Notes under the pieces: model-generated
The model's database searches: none
What the model was told of the DNA's origin: nothing
Seen by the model: only the letters and a program-made list of their open reading frames with translations
Shown here: piece by piece, positions 55,609 through 64,000 of the stretch
Position numbering within the stretch: position 1 is the first letter of the stretch
How the letters are laid out: each line of letters opens with the position of its first letter
Assembly: GCF_016123485.1 (NCBI RefSeq)
Contig: NZ_JADCKQ010000006.1
Coordinates: 124,001 to 188,000, forward strand
DNA length: 64,000 bases
Reading direction: 5' to 3'
Source of the DNA: Halocynthiibacter styelae
GTDB lineage: Bacteria; Pseudomonadota; Alphaproteobacteria; Rhodobacterales; Rhodobacteraceae
Translations under genes and position numbers: made by a program

Positions 55609-56762
55609 CAGAAAGCTGGCAACAGGCCGGTTTCGGTCTTTACCTGCACTGGCCTTTCTGCGCCTCAAAATGCCCTTACTGCGATTTTAACTCTCATGTG
55701 TCTGCGTCAATCGACATGGACGCATGGGAGACTGCGTTTCTGGCTGAAATTGACCGCGTAGGTCGTGAAACAGGCCCGCGTGTGCTTGATTCCGTGTTTT
55801 TCGGGGGTGGTACACCCAGCCTGATGCCTGTGCGCCTGGTGGACCGGATTCTGACGCGTGTGCGTGAAACCTGGCACCTGTCGAACAATTGCGAAATCAC
55901 GCTGGAAGCCAACCCCACCTCGATAGAGGCGGACAAATTTCGGGGTTTCCGGGATGCGGGTGTGAACCGTGTTTCGATCGGCATCCAGGCCCTGAATGAT
56001 CCCGACCTGAAAAAGCTTGGCCGTCTGCATTCGGTATCCGAGGCCATGACCGCACTGGAAACCGCGTGCAACACATTTAATCGCGTCAGCTTTGATCTGA
56101 TCTATGCGCGTCAGGATCAATCTCTGCCTGAATGGCAGGCAGAACTGAACCGTGCGCTTGATCTGGAACCTGATCACCTGTCTCTCTATCAGCTGACCAT
56201 CGAAGACGGCACGGCGTTTGGCGATCGTTTCGCCAAGGGCGGCTTGCGCGGGCTTCCTTCCGAAGATCTGTCCGCTGATATGTATTTTGCCACGCAGGAA
56301 ATTTGTGATCACAAAGGCCTGCCTGCTTATGAGGTCTCCAATCACGCCCGCCCCGGACAGGAAAGCCGGCACAATCTGATTTATTGGAACTACGGTGACT
56401 ACGCGGGGATTGGGCCAGGCGCCCACGGGCGACTTACGCTAGATGGCGAAAAATATGCGACCGAGACCCATTTAGCCCCGAATTCGTGGCTTTCTTCTGT
56501 TTCCGCAAATCGCTCTGGGGAAAGTGTTCGAGATAAAATAAGTGAACAAGATCAATATGTTGAACGCCTACTTATGGGTCTTCGCCTACATGGTGGTATT
56601 TTAATACAACATCTCTCATCGATCTCGTTTTCGCCAAATGCCTCATCCATCAATGAATTGCGCGAGAATGGCCTGATTTCCGTCGATGAAACCCGCCTGA
56701 AAGCCACGCCAGAGGGCCGTCCTCTTCTTAATGCAATTCTGCGAAAATTGCTGGAGGACTAG
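55605..56762 (+). CDS. hemW: heme chaperone HemW (radical SAM)
   Basis: Radical SAM family protein of 385 aa related to HemN but acting as a heme chaperone. C19, C23 and C26 in CASKCPYC bind the 4Fe-4S cluster, and FFGGGTPSLM near 64-73 is family-typical. The start is GTG at 55605, overlapping the rdgB stop. A stretch of about 120 bases (56521-56640) has only about 38 percent GC and uses many TTA, ATA and CTA codons, unlike the rest; the protein remains in frame. The HemW-specific C-terminal part is present. Confidence 0.94.
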   Translation: MTESWQQAGFGLYLHWPFCASKCPYCDFNSHVSASIDMDAWETAFLAEIDRVGRETGPRVLDSVFFGGGTPSLMPVRLVDRILTRVRETWHLSNNCEITLEANPTSIEADKFRGFRDAGVNRVSIGIQALNDPDLKKLGRLHSVSEAMTALETACNTFNRVSFDLIYARQDQSLPEWQAELNRALDLEPDHLSLYQLTIEDGTAFGDRFAKGGLRGLPSEDLSADMYFATQEICDHKGLPAYEVSNHARPGQESRHNLIYWNYGDYAGIGPGAHGRLTLDGEKYATETHLAPNSWLSSVSANRSGESVRDKISEQDQYVERLLMGLRLHGGILIQHLSSISFSPNASSINELRENGLISVDETRLKATPEGRPLLNAILRKLLED

Positions 56763-57116
56763 ATGCGTACTCTTTGGCTTATCGGCGGATTGCTCTCTTT
56801 CACACTGGGTGTGATCGGGGCGTTTCTTCCACTGTTGCCAACTGTCCCCCTGATGCTGTTGGCGACCTTCTGCTTTTCGAAATCCTCAGAACGCCTGCAC
56901 AACTGGCTGATCACCCACCCACGCTTTGGTGCCTCGATCCAGGACTGGAATGATCATGGCGCGATCAGCTCACTGGCCAAAAAAATGGCGACGATTTCCA
57001 TCGCCGCCGTATTTCTTTTGTCTGTGGTCCTCGGGGTGAAAACCGTTGTGATCATGATTCAGGCCGTGGTGCTAAGCACAGTGCTGATCTTCATCTGGAC
57101 CCGCCCGAACAGCTGA
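56763..57116 (+). CDS. YbaN-family (DUF454) membrane protein
   Basis: Small inner-membrane protein of 117 aa with two or three hydrophobic segments (about 4-40 and 75-110) and the DUF454 block LPLLPTVPLMLLATFCFSKSSERLHNWL. The function of this family is unknown. It begins directly after the hemW stop and ends one base before the parB stop of the opposite strand. Confidence 0.88.
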   Translation: MRTLWLIGGLLSFTLGVIGAFLPLLPTVPLMLLATFCFSKSSERLHNWLITHPRFGASIQDWNDHGAISSLAKKMATISIAAVFLLSVVLGVKTVVIMIQAVVLSTVLIFIWTRPNS

Positions 57117-58004
57117 TCACTGCGACAGCAGATTACACAGTTTATCCAGATCCATCATGTTGCTGTATTTAATTGTCACCTGGCCACTTTCACCACCGGC
57201 CTTGTGATCAATCGCAATCTTCATCCCGGTATTTGCAGACAGTTCGCCTTCCAGCGCTTTGGTGTCAGCGTCTTTCTCAACCCGGGCTTTTGGTGCAGCT
57301 TTGGGCTTACTTACGGATTTTACCAAGGCCTCTGTCGCGCGAACTGACAGGCCTTTCCCAATCACCTGCATCGCAAGCGCCGACGCGTTTTCCTGCCCTA
57401 CCAGCGTCCGTGCATGACCTGCTGACAGCTTTCCTTCACGCAGATATTCCTGCACGTCATCGGGCAGGTTCAGCAGGCGCAGCATATTTGCAATGTGACT
57501 GCGGGACTTAGACAGGGCCTTAGACATCTCTTCCTGGGTGCGATCAAAGCGGTCCATCAACGCACGATACCCCAAAGATTCTTCCAGTGGGTTCAGATCT
57601 TCACGCTGCACGTTCTCGATGATCGCAACTTCCAGCACTTCGATATCGCTGAATTCCCGTACAACCACGGGCACTTCATGCAGCTTCGCCATCTGCGATG
57701 CGCGCCAGCGACGTTCACCCGCAACGATTTCGTAGCTGTCATCACCTTTCGGGGATTTCCGCACGATCAGTGGCTGAATAACCCCTTTTTCCGCGATGGA
57801 TTGTGACAGGCTTTCCAGTTCTTCTGGTGTAAAGGTCCGGCGTGGCTGATCGGGATTTGCATGAAGCTTTTCAATCGGAACCTTCCGATCTGAACGCGCT
57901 TCAGCAGGCGCAGCAGCAACCGCAGTGGTTTCTTCAGGCTGCACATCTGCCATCAGTGCAGACAAGCCACGACCCAACCCACGTCTTTCGTTTTTACCGG
58001 CCAT
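57117..58004 (-). CDS. parB: chromosome partitioning protein ParB
   Basis: Sequence-specific CTPase that loads at parS and helps separate origins. The 295-residue protein has RRGLGRGLSALM near the N-terminus, the CTP-binding GERRWRASQMAKL near 106-118, ENVQREDLNPLEE near 138-150 and a helix-turn-helix with SKSRSHIANMLRLLNLP near 178-194. Stop and start of parA and parB share TAAATG. Two perfect parS sites lie 1.4 and 3.3 kb upstream. Confidence 0.98.
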   Translation of the reverse strand: MAGKNERRGLGRGLSALMADVQPEETTAVAAAPAEARSDRKVPIEKLHANPDQPRRTFTPEELESLSQSIAEKGVIQPLIVRKSPKGDDSYEIVAGERRWRASQMAKLHEVPVVVREFSDIEVLEVAIIENVQREDLNPLEESLGYRALMDRFDRTQEEMSKALSKSRSHIANMLRLLNLPDDVQEYLREGKLSAGHARTLVGQENASALAMQVIGKGLSVRATEALVKSVSKPKAAPKARVEKDADTKALEGELSANTGMKIAIDHKAGGESGQVTIKYSNMMDLDKLCNLLSQ

Positions 58005-58826
58005 TTACGCCCCCACCGTTTCTTTTACTTTTGTATTTCTCTTCACAAGCTCTTTTGCCATCGCGCGATACGCCTGACTTCCGCGTGAATTGCTATCATA
58101 TTCCAGAACCGGCAAAGCATAAGATGGCGCTTCTGAGACGCGCACATTCCGTGGAATCACTGTATCAAACACCAGATCACCCAGATTGTCCCGCGCATCT
58201 TTCTCAACCATCTGTGACAGGTTGTTCCGGCTGTCATACATCGTCATGACGACGCCCTCGATCCGCAGGCTCGTATTTGCCGTCTGACGTACTTCACGCA
58301 CGCTCAGCATCAATTGTGAAAGCCCCTCCAGAGCAAAGAATTCACTTTGCAGCGGTACAAGAACGGAATGTGCAGCAACCATTGCGTTGACGGTCAGAAG
58401 GTTCAGCGACGGTGGGCAATCAATCAAAACATAATCAAATTTCCAGCCATCTATCGCCACCTGACGCAATGCATCATGCAGCAGGAAACTGCGTTTTTCA
58501 TTTGAGAATAGTTCAATATCAGCGGAACTCAGGTCGGTATTTGCCGGAATGATCCAAAGCCGGTCTACTTCTGTCTTTTGAATTGCGTCTTGTAGCTCTG
58601 CTTCGCCCGTCAGCAATTCGTAGCTTGTGACATCACGTTGTTCTGCGTCAATCCCCAAGCCAGTGGATGCATTGCCCTGTGGATCCAGATCCACCAAAAG
58701 CACGTGTTTGCCGATCTCAGCCAATGCAGCCCCCAGATTGATGGTCGTTGTGGTTTTCCCCACCCCACCCTTCTGGTTGGTCACGGCAATGATTTTCGGC
58801 CCCTTCGGGCGTGTAGGATCAGACAC
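58005..58826 (-). CDS. parA: chromosome partitioning ATPase ParA
   Basis: MinD/ParA-type ATPase that moves ParB-parS complexes. The 273-residue protein has the deviant Walker A KGGVGKTT at 19-26 and VLIDCPPSLNLLT further on. The start is GTG at 58826 because GGAGAGA lies six bases upstream; an open frame extends to 58910 inside rsmG. It overlaps rsmG by eight bases, and parB follows directly. Confidence 0.97.
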   Translation of the reverse strand: MSDPTRPKGPKIIAVTNQKGGVGKTTTTINLGAALAEIGKHVLLVDLDPQGNASTGLGIDAEQRDVTSYELLTGEAELQDAIQKTEVDRLWIIPANTDLSSADIELFSNEKRSFLLHDALRQVAIDGWKFDYVLIDCPPSLNLLTVNAMVAAHSVLVPLQSEFFALEGLSQLMLSVREVRQTANTSLRIEGVVMTMYDSRNNLSQMVEKDARDNLGDLVFDTVIPRNVRVSEAPSYALPVLEYDSNSRGSQAYRAMAKELVKRNTKVKETVGA

Positions 58827-59442
58827 GTTGGATCTCTCCGATCTTAAGAATAGTCGCTTGAGAATCTGTTTTACTCGTAAATTTTTCTGCGACAAAGCTC
58901 CATGATGCAAGTGCTTCGCGTATTTCTTTTTCTACCGTTGCACCTTTTAGAAAAATACAAACTGATTTTGGCAAAAGGAAGGCTTCAGACCAGTCAAATA
59001 GTTGGCCCAACGATGCCAACGCCCGCGCGGAAATCACCTGAGCCTGAATATCAGATACATCCTCAATTCGCCTACTGACGACCTTGGCATTTAATCCCAG
59101 GTCTCGGATAACCGTGCGCAGAAAAGTCGATTTACGCTGATCACTTTCAACAAGTGTCACATGCAGATCAGGGTGTGTTTCAAGTGCCATCGCGGCAACA
59201 ACAAGCCCGGGGAAACCGCCGCCCGATCCAAGATCAACCCAGGATGTGGTATCTTTTGGAGCCAAGGACAATATCTGTGCCGAGTCCAACATATGCCGGG
59301 ACCAAAGGTCATCCAGCGTGGATCTTGCAACAAGATTGATCGCCGGGTTCCATTTACACAGAAGCGCAGCATATGCTTCCAGCCGTGCCAATGTTTCACG
59401 TGAAACATTTACCTGTTTCTCAAACTCTGATGCACTATTCAT
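58819..59442 (-). CDS. rsmG: 16S rRNA (guanine-527-N7)-methyltransferase
   Basis: Methylates G527 of 16S rRNA; loss gives low-level streptomycin resistance. The 207-residue protein has the SAM motif [13 protein letters not shown] near 68-80 and [19 protein letters not shown] near 36-54. The codons 12-17 of the gene are formed by a perfect parS palindrome (59392-59407). Its ATG overlaps the mnmG stop by four bases. Confidence 0.96.
   Translation of the reverse strand: MNSASEFEKQVNVSRETLARLEAYAALLCKWNPAINLVARSTLDDLWSRHMLDSAQILSLAPKDTTSWVDLGSGGGFPGLVVAAMALETHPDLHVTLVESDQRKSTFLRTVIRDLGLNAKVVSRRIEDVSDIQAQVISARALASLGQLFDWSEAFLLPKSVCIFLKGATVEKEIREALASWSFVAEKFTSKTDSQATILKIGEIQRV
59390..59409. promoter_or_regulatory. 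parS site inside rsmG
   Basis: TGTTTCACGTGAAACA at 59392-59407 is the exact consensus parS; two further symmetric pairs extend it to a 20-base perfect palindrome. It encodes V-S-R-E-T of RsmG. Confidence 0.93.
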
Positions 59443-61319
59443 CCTGCACGTTTCTCCGATTTCTGACGTAATTTCACCAGAATAAGCATCAATGCGGCAG
59501 GCGTAATACCTTCGATCTTGCTTGCCTGAGCAATGGACTTAGGTCGATAACGTTCAAACTTAGACTTCAGTTCGTTCGACAATCCTTCAAGTGCAGAAAA
59601 ATCGAAATCATCGGGAATTTTCTTTTCTTCGTCCCGCTTCAACGCCAGGGCGTCTGCATTCTGCCGTTCGATATAACTGGCGTAGAGGGAATCTTTTTCA
59701 AGTTGGGACGCAATTTCAGGCTCAACACCAGACAATCCATCTTCCAGGGTTCGAAGAAGTTCAAAATTGATACCAGGGAACGCCAATAGTTCGACGCCGT
59801 TCCGACGAACCCCATCCTGATTCATCGCCACTCCGGCCTCTTTCATCTGCTTCGGCGTGACAGACATAGATTTCAACACTGTATTTGCAGCCTCCAAGGC
59901 CATCATCTTTTTCTCATAGGCAACGCGGCGTTTTTCACCAACCAGACCTGCTTGCAAGCCCTTCCCGGTTAACCGCTGATCTGCGTTGTCGGCACGAAGG
60001 GAAAGACGGAATTCAGCGCGAGAGGTAAACATCCGATACGGTTCAGATACGCCGCGCGTGATCAGATCATCAATCATCACACCGATATAGCTTTCAGATC
60101 GACTGAAAGTCACCGCGTCATTCCCAAGCACGGCCCGTGCCGCGTTCATCCCGGCAACAAGCCCCTGCGCGGCTGCTTCTTCATAACCTGTTGTTCCGTT
60201 GATCTGGCCAGCAAGATAAAGGCCCGGAACATTTGAAGTTTCTAACGTTTCTTTCAATGCCCGCGGATCAACATAATCATATTCAATCGCGTAACCTGGT
60301 TGCAGGATTTCAGCCTGTTCCAGACCACGGATAGACCGCACATAATCAAGTTGAATGTCCTCAGGTAGTGACGTCGAAATGCCGTTCGGATAAACTGTGT
60401 CGTCTTCCAGACCTTCTGGTTCAAGGAATATCTGATGCGACGTCTTATCCGCAAATCGCACGATTTTATCTTCAATGGACGGGCAGTACCTGGGCCCTAC
60501 CCCATCGATCATCCCGCCATACATCGCGGAACGATCCAGGTTCTCGCGAATGATGTCATGGGTTTTTTCATTGGTCTCCGTAATCCCACAAGCGATCTGT
60601 CGGGCAAGCGGCGCCTTAGACATAAAGGAAAACATCACCGAATCATCATCACCCGGCTGCATTACAAGACCATCCCAGTTGATCGAAGACGATCGAATGC
60701 GCGGTGGCGTGCCAGTTTTCAAGCGGCCCAGATCAAAACCAAATTCATCAATCCGTTCGGCCAGACGCACAGAGGGGCGATCGCCCATCCGGCCACCGGC
60801 GTAAGAGACGTCACCAATATGGATAATGCCCCGCAGGAAGGTGCCGGTTGTCAGAACAATTGCACCAGCGGTGATTTCAGAGCCATCTTCAAGCACAACA
60901 CCTTTTGCGCGCCCCTGATCCATAATCAGGTCAACGACTTCACCTGCAACAATCGACAACCCGGCCTGTGCTTTGACCTCTGCCAGCATTTCTGTGCGGT
61001 AGATTTTGCGATCGGCTTGCGCACGTGGCCCCTGAACTGCAGGGCCCTTACGACGGTTCAAAAGTCGAAATTGTATGCCAGCTTTATCTGCGACACGTCC
61101 CATTGCACCATCAAGTGCGTCGATCTCGCGGACCAAATGGCCTTTACCAAGACCACCGATGGCCGGATTGCAGGACATCACACCAATGCCGTCTTCTGTC
61201 AGCGTAATCAACGCGGTTCGCGCACCAACACGGGCAGCGGCAAGCGCTGCGTCGCAACCGGCATGGCCACCGCCAACGACAATCACATCAAAATGTTTCA
61301 CGTGAAACACTCCTTCCAT
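59439..61319 (-). CDS. mnmG: tRNA uridine-34 modification enzyme MnmG (GidA)
   Basis: FAD enzyme that with MnmE builds cmnm5U at the wobble base of tRNAs. The 626-residue product has GGGHAG at 16-21 (FAD), a long conserved body and the C-terminal helical domain. The first ATG is at 61319, but the ribosome-binding sequence GGAAGGAG (61311-61318) lies within its second to third codon, and a GTG at 61301 lies eight bases beyond that site; it is the middle of a parS palindrome. The real start may therefore be the GTG, giving 620 aa. Overlaps rsmG by four bases. Confidence 0.95.
   Translation of the reverse strand: MEGVFHVKHFDVIVVGGGHAGCDAALAAARVGARTALITLTEDGIGVMSCNPAIGGLGKGHLVREIDALDGAMGRVADKAGIQFRLLNRRKGPAVQGPRAQADRKIYRTEMLAEVKAQAGLSIVAGEVVDLIMDQGRAKGVVLEDGSEITAGAIVLTTGTFLRGIIHIGDVSYAGGRMGDRPSVRLAERIDEFGFDLGRLKTGTPPRIRSSSINWDGLVMQPGDDDSVMFSFMSKAPLARQIACGITETNEKTHDIIRENLDRSAMYGGMIDGVGPRYCPSIEDKIVRFADKTSHQIFLEPEGLEDDTVYPNGISTSLPEDIQLDYVRSIRGLEQAEILQPGYAIEYDYVDPRALKETLETSNVPGLYLAGQINGTTGYEEAAAQGLVAGMNAARAVLGNDAVTFSRSESYIGVMIDDLITRGVSEPYRMFTSRAEFRLSLRADNADQRLTGKGLQAGLVGEKRRVAYEKKMMALEAANTVLKSMSVTPKQMKEAGVAMNQDGVRRNGVELLAFPGINFELLRTLEDGLSGVEPEIASQLEKDSLYASYIERQNADALALKRDEEKKIPDDFDFSALEGLSNELKSKFERYRPKSIAQASKIEGITPAALMLILVKLRQKSEKRAG
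61294..61309. promoter_or_regulatory. parS site at the start of mnmG
   Basis: TGTTTCACGTGAAACA, identical to the site in rsmG and perfectly palindromic, overlapping the first codons of mnmG (F-H-V-K-H in the annotated frame). Confidence 0.93.
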
Positions 61320-61331
61320 TCGGGGTATCGG

Positions 61332-62618
61332 CTACTTTCCGATACAGAAACTTGAAAAAATCTCATCCAGAAGATTTTCAACATCGACGCGTCCGATCAA
61401 AGCATCAAGTGCGCGGATCGCTGTTCGCAATTCCTCCGCAGCCAGTTCGGACCGCTCAGATCCTAAAGATAACTCAAACAGAGCTGATTCCATAGAGGAC
61501 ATCGCGCGTTGCATCGCAATCCGGTGCCGTTCGCGCGTTGCGATAGAGGCCGAAGCAGAACGTTTCAGCAGTTCTTCGCGCAGATGAGAAACCAGTTCTG
61601 ACACCCCTGCCCCGGTTTTACCGGAAATCGCATTGGGCAGATTTTCATGAAGGTCGGATTTCGCACGCAGTTGAATGTCGCCATCGACAAATTCAACGCC
61701 GTGATCATCGTTATCACTTTCCAGAAGAAAGACGCGAACATCGGCATCAGCAGCGCGGGATTTCGCGCGTTCAATTCCGATGCCTTCAACATGATCTTCG
61801 GTGTCGCGAATACCCGCTGTATCCAGAATGGTCACGGGAAGACCCGCCAGATCCATGCGCACTTCGACCACGTCACGGGTCGTGCCGGCGTATTCAGATG
61901 TGATCGCAGCTTCGCGCCCGGCAAGCGCATTAAGCAGTGTTGATTTCCCGACATTCGGCGCACCAATGATCGCGACCTCAAAACCATCGCGGATGCGTTC
62001 CGAAACATCAATTCCTGACAGCTGAACATGCAGGTCTGCCTGAACCTTTGTGATCAGATCTGTGACCTCTGGTGACACATCCACCGGGACTTCTTCATCA
62101 ACGAAATCAATGGTGGCTTCGATCAGGGCTGCTGCACGGATCAGATCGGTACGCCAACCAGAGGCTGCATCACCCAAAGCACCGGACAAAACTTTCAGCG
62201 CTTGTTTTCGTTGTGCTTCTGTTTCTGCATCGATCAGATCAGCCAGGCCTTCAACCTGCGCCAGATCAAGGCATTCATTTTCCAGCGCCCGGCGGGTGAA
62301 TTCGCCAGGATCAGCCATACGCAAACTGTCAAAAGATGAAAGTTCTGCTAAAACGGCAGACACCACAGCCTGTGAACCGTGTAAGTGCAGTTCCACCACC
62401 TCTTCGCCGGTGAAACTTGCGCCTTTTTCAAACAGGATAACCAGGGCCTGATCTAACAGACCATCCTGACCATGCAATTCACGCAACGCGGCGACGCGTG
62501 GGACAGGGCGAGAACCACAGAGTTCATCCAGCACCTGCCCTGCCCGTGGCCCGGAAATACGGATCACGGCAACGCCCGCTTTTGTGCGGCCGCTGGCGGG
62601 TGCAAAGATGGTATCCAT
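61332..62618 (-). CDS. mnmE: tRNA modification GTPase MnmE (TrmE)
   Basis: GTPase that works with MnmG. The 428-residue protein has the N-terminal tetrahydrofolate-binding domain, helical domain and an inserted G domain with GAPNVGKST (G1) near 222 and DTAG (G3) near 268; the G4 motif, normally NKxD, here reads AKSD (about 328). It ends with the invariant Cys-containing tail FCIGK. A short gap separates it from rho, which is next on the strand. Confidence 0.96.
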   Translation of the reverse strand: MDTIFAPASGRTKAGVAVIRISGPRAGQVLDELCGSRPVPRVAALRELHGQDGLLDQALVILFEKGASFTGEEVVELHLHGSQAVVSAVLAELSSFDSLRMADPGEFTRRALENECLDLAQVEGLADLIDAETEAQRKQALKVLSGALGDAASGWRTDLIRAAALIEATIDFVDEEVPVDVSPEVTDLITKVQADLHVQLSGIDVSERIRDGFEVAIIGAPNVGKSTLLNALAGREAAITSEYAGTTRDVVEVRMDLAGLPVTILDTAGIRDTEDHVEGIGIERAKSRAADADVRVFLLESDNDDHGVEFVDGDIQLRAKSDLHENLPNAISGKTGAGVSELVSHLREELLKRSASASIATRERHRIAMQRAMSSMESALFELSLGSERSELAAEELRTAIRALDALIGRVDVENLLDEIFSSFCIGK

Positions 62619-62651
62619 AGTTAAACCTTTGTTTTATTTCAATAAAATGCG

Positions 62652-63989
62652 TTACGCATTCATTGAGTCAAAGAATTCACCGTTGGATTTAGTCTGTTTC
62701 AGTTTACCAAGCAGGAATTCAATCGCATCTGTGGTGCCCATCGGGTTCAGGATGCGGCGCAGAACATAAGTTTTCTGAAGGTCCTTCGCATTCACCAACA
62801 GATCTTCTTTCCGGGTGCCGGATTTCAGGATGTCGATGGCAGGATAAACGCGTTTATCAGCCACTTTACGATCCAGAACGATCTCCGAGTTACCAGTCCC
62901 TTTGAATTCTTCAAAGATCACTTCGTCCATACGTGAACCAGTGTCGATCAGCGCGGTAGAGATGATGGTCAGGGAGCCACCTTCTTCGATGTTACGGGCA
63001 GCACCAAAGAAACGCTTAGGGCGCTGCAGCGCGTTCGCATCGACACCACCTGTCAGAACTTTACCTGAGGACGGCACAACGGTGTTAAAGGCGCGGCCAA
63101 GACGCGTGATGGAATCCAGCAGGATCACAACATCGCGTTTGTGTTCCACAAGACGTTTTGCTTTCTCAATCACCATCTCAGACACAGCAACGTGGCGTGT
63201 CGCAGGTTCGTCAAAGGTGGAAGATACAACTTCGCCCTTCACGGAACGCTGCATGTCAGTGACTTCTTCCGGACGCTCGTCAATCAGCAGAACGATCAGA
63301 TAGCATTCCGGGTGGTTTGCTTCGATGGAATGCGCGATGTTTTGCAGCAGAACGGTTTTACCGGTACGTGGCGGCGCAACGATCAGACAACGCTGACCTT
63401 TACCGATTGGGGAAACCAGATCGATGATGCGCGCAGATTTGTCTTTGATGGTCGGATCTTCGATCTCCATCTTCAGACGTTCATCAGGATAAAGCGGCGT
63501 CAGGTTTTCAAAGGCTACTTTGTGTTTCGCTTTTGCCGGATCACCAAAGTTGATCGTTGTTACTGCCGTCAGGCCAAAGTAATTTTCGCCTTCGCGTGGT
63601 GCCTGAATAACGCCTTCGACTGTGTCACCGGTGCGCAGGGAATATTTACGGATCATATCAGGCGATACATAGATGTCATCCGGACCCGGCAGATAGTTCA
63701 CCTCAGGGGATCGCAGGAAGCCAAAGCCATCCTGAACCACTTCAAGCACGCCATCACCGGAAATTTCCCAGCCCTCTTCCGCACGTTCACGCAGAATGGC
63801 GAACATCATATCGCCCTTGCGCATTGTGGAGGCGTTTTCAATCTCAAGCTCTTCTGCGAGCGGCAGCAGGTCTTTCGGCGCAGTGGCCTTCAGTTCTTTC
63901 AAAGAAAGGGTGCCGGTGGTCGCAGTTACAGCGGACAGATCGGTATCGGACATAGAAGAAGACGTCTCATGGGGTGCCATCAGGGGCAC
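62652..63989 (-). CDS. rho: transcription termination factor Rho
   Basis: Hexameric RNA helicase ending transcription at rut sites. The N-terminal Rho domain and RNA-binding OSB fold ([22 protein letters not shown]) precede the ATPase with [12 protein letters not shown] near 190-201 and [13 protein letters not shown]. The start is uncertain: in-frame candidates are GTG 63989, ATG 63980 and ATG 63953, none with a clear ribosome site, and the frame is open to the window edge. The 445-residue form is the longest in view. Confidence 0.95.
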   Translation of the reverse strand: MPLMAPHETSSSMSDTDLSAVTATTGTLSLKELKATAPKDLLPLAEELEIENASTMRKGDMMFAILRERAEEGWEISGDGVLEVVQDGFGFLRSPEVNYLPGPDDIYVSPDMIRKYSLRTGDTVEGVIQAPREGENYFGLTAVTTINFGDPAKAKHKVAFENLTPLYPDERLKMEIEDPTIKDKSARIIDLVSPIGKGQRCLIVAPPRTGKTVLLQNIAHSIEANHPECYLIVLLIDERPEEVTDMQRSVKGEVVSSTFDEPATRHVAVSEMVIEKAKRLVEHKRDVVILLDSITRLGRAFNTVVPSSGKVLTGGVDANALQRPKRFFGAARNIEEGGSLTIISTALIDTGSRMDEVIFEEFKGTGNSEIVLDRKVADKRVYPAIDILKSGTRKEDLLVNAKDLQKTYVLRRILNPMGTTDAIEFLLGKLKQTKSNGEFFDSMNA

Positions 63990-64000
63990 AATGGAATCAC

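Noticed and set aside
1-64000. tRNA, rRNA, CRISPR arrays, insertion sequences, prophage genes
   Set aside because: None was recognised by reading both strands: no transposase or integrase product, no repeated spacer pattern and no cloverleaf. A covariance-model scan would be decisive for small RNAs, and I could not run one.

Overview
This window is about 64 kb of densely packed chromosome, roughly 55 percent GC by eye. The gene families and gene order point to an alphaproteobacterium of the Rhodobacterales (Rhodobacteraceae, roseobacter-like). The clearest signs are the block rho-mnmE-mnmG-rsmG-parA-parB with two perfect parS palindromes, hrcA-grpE beside rph-rdgB-hemW, rimP-nusA-ylxR-infB, and secA next to ppi-argJ-mutT. 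This is inference from synteny; no 16S gene is present. The parS sites and parAB place the right end near the replication origin. I saw no insertion sequence, prophage, CRISPR array, rRNA or tRNA gene, so the window is core chromosome rather than an island.

Layout. 1-7.1 kb: 3' part of SelO, a family 2 glycosyltransferase, then galE, galU, kdsB and cysQ on the minus strand and an ABC-2 type polysaccharide-export permease on the plus strand. This is a sugar-nucleotide and surface-polysaccharide district. 7.1-15.1 kb: secreted SH3 protein, alkB, dnaK-dnaJ behind a heat-shock-type promoter, radC, and a two-gene secreted module (a PstS-like/OmpA fusion and an unknown exported protein). 15.1-20.5 kb: secA facing a parvulin-argJ-mutT operon. 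20.5-20.8 kb: an intergenic stretch with an unannotated 43-codon gene that has its own ribosome site and terminator. 20.8-26.3 kb: infB, ylxR, nusA, rimP operon with a candidate attenuator in its leader. 26.3-32.3 kb: pip, ubiG, a MarR regulator, nitrilase, glutaredoxin, comF, an NDUFAF5-like methyltransferase and hemH. 32.3-34.3 kb: two L,D-transpeptidases around a CAP-domain lipoprotein. 34.3-42.6 kb: RlmD-type methyltransferase, a pair of full ABC exporters, CCA-adding enzyme, two Nudix hydrolases and hslO. 42.5-49.6 kb: a response regulator/PP2C phosphatase facing an Hpt protein, then argG, exported msrA, ribokinase and malic enzyme. 49.7-64 kb: mutS, grpE-hrcA, rph-rdgB-hemW-ybaN, parB-parA-rsmG-mnmG-mnmE-rho.

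How the genes work together. Several units use very tight coupling (ATGA, GTGA, TAAATG or TGATG junctions): argJ-mutT, ylxR-infB, nitrilase-marR, maeB-rbsK, rdgB-hemW, parA-parB and mnmG-rsmG. Protein quality control is over-represented (dnaK, dnaJ, grpE, hrcA, hslO, parvulin, msrA). Candidate promoters for dnaK, hslO and rimP share the same CTTG-like, 18-base spacer, TATAT-like architecture expected of alphaproteobacterial RpoH. No large new defence or biosynthetic system is visible. The most interesting items are the small gene at 20577-20708, the rimP leader attenuator, the mnmG start buried in parS, the PP2C/Hpt pair and the secreted PstS-OmpA module.
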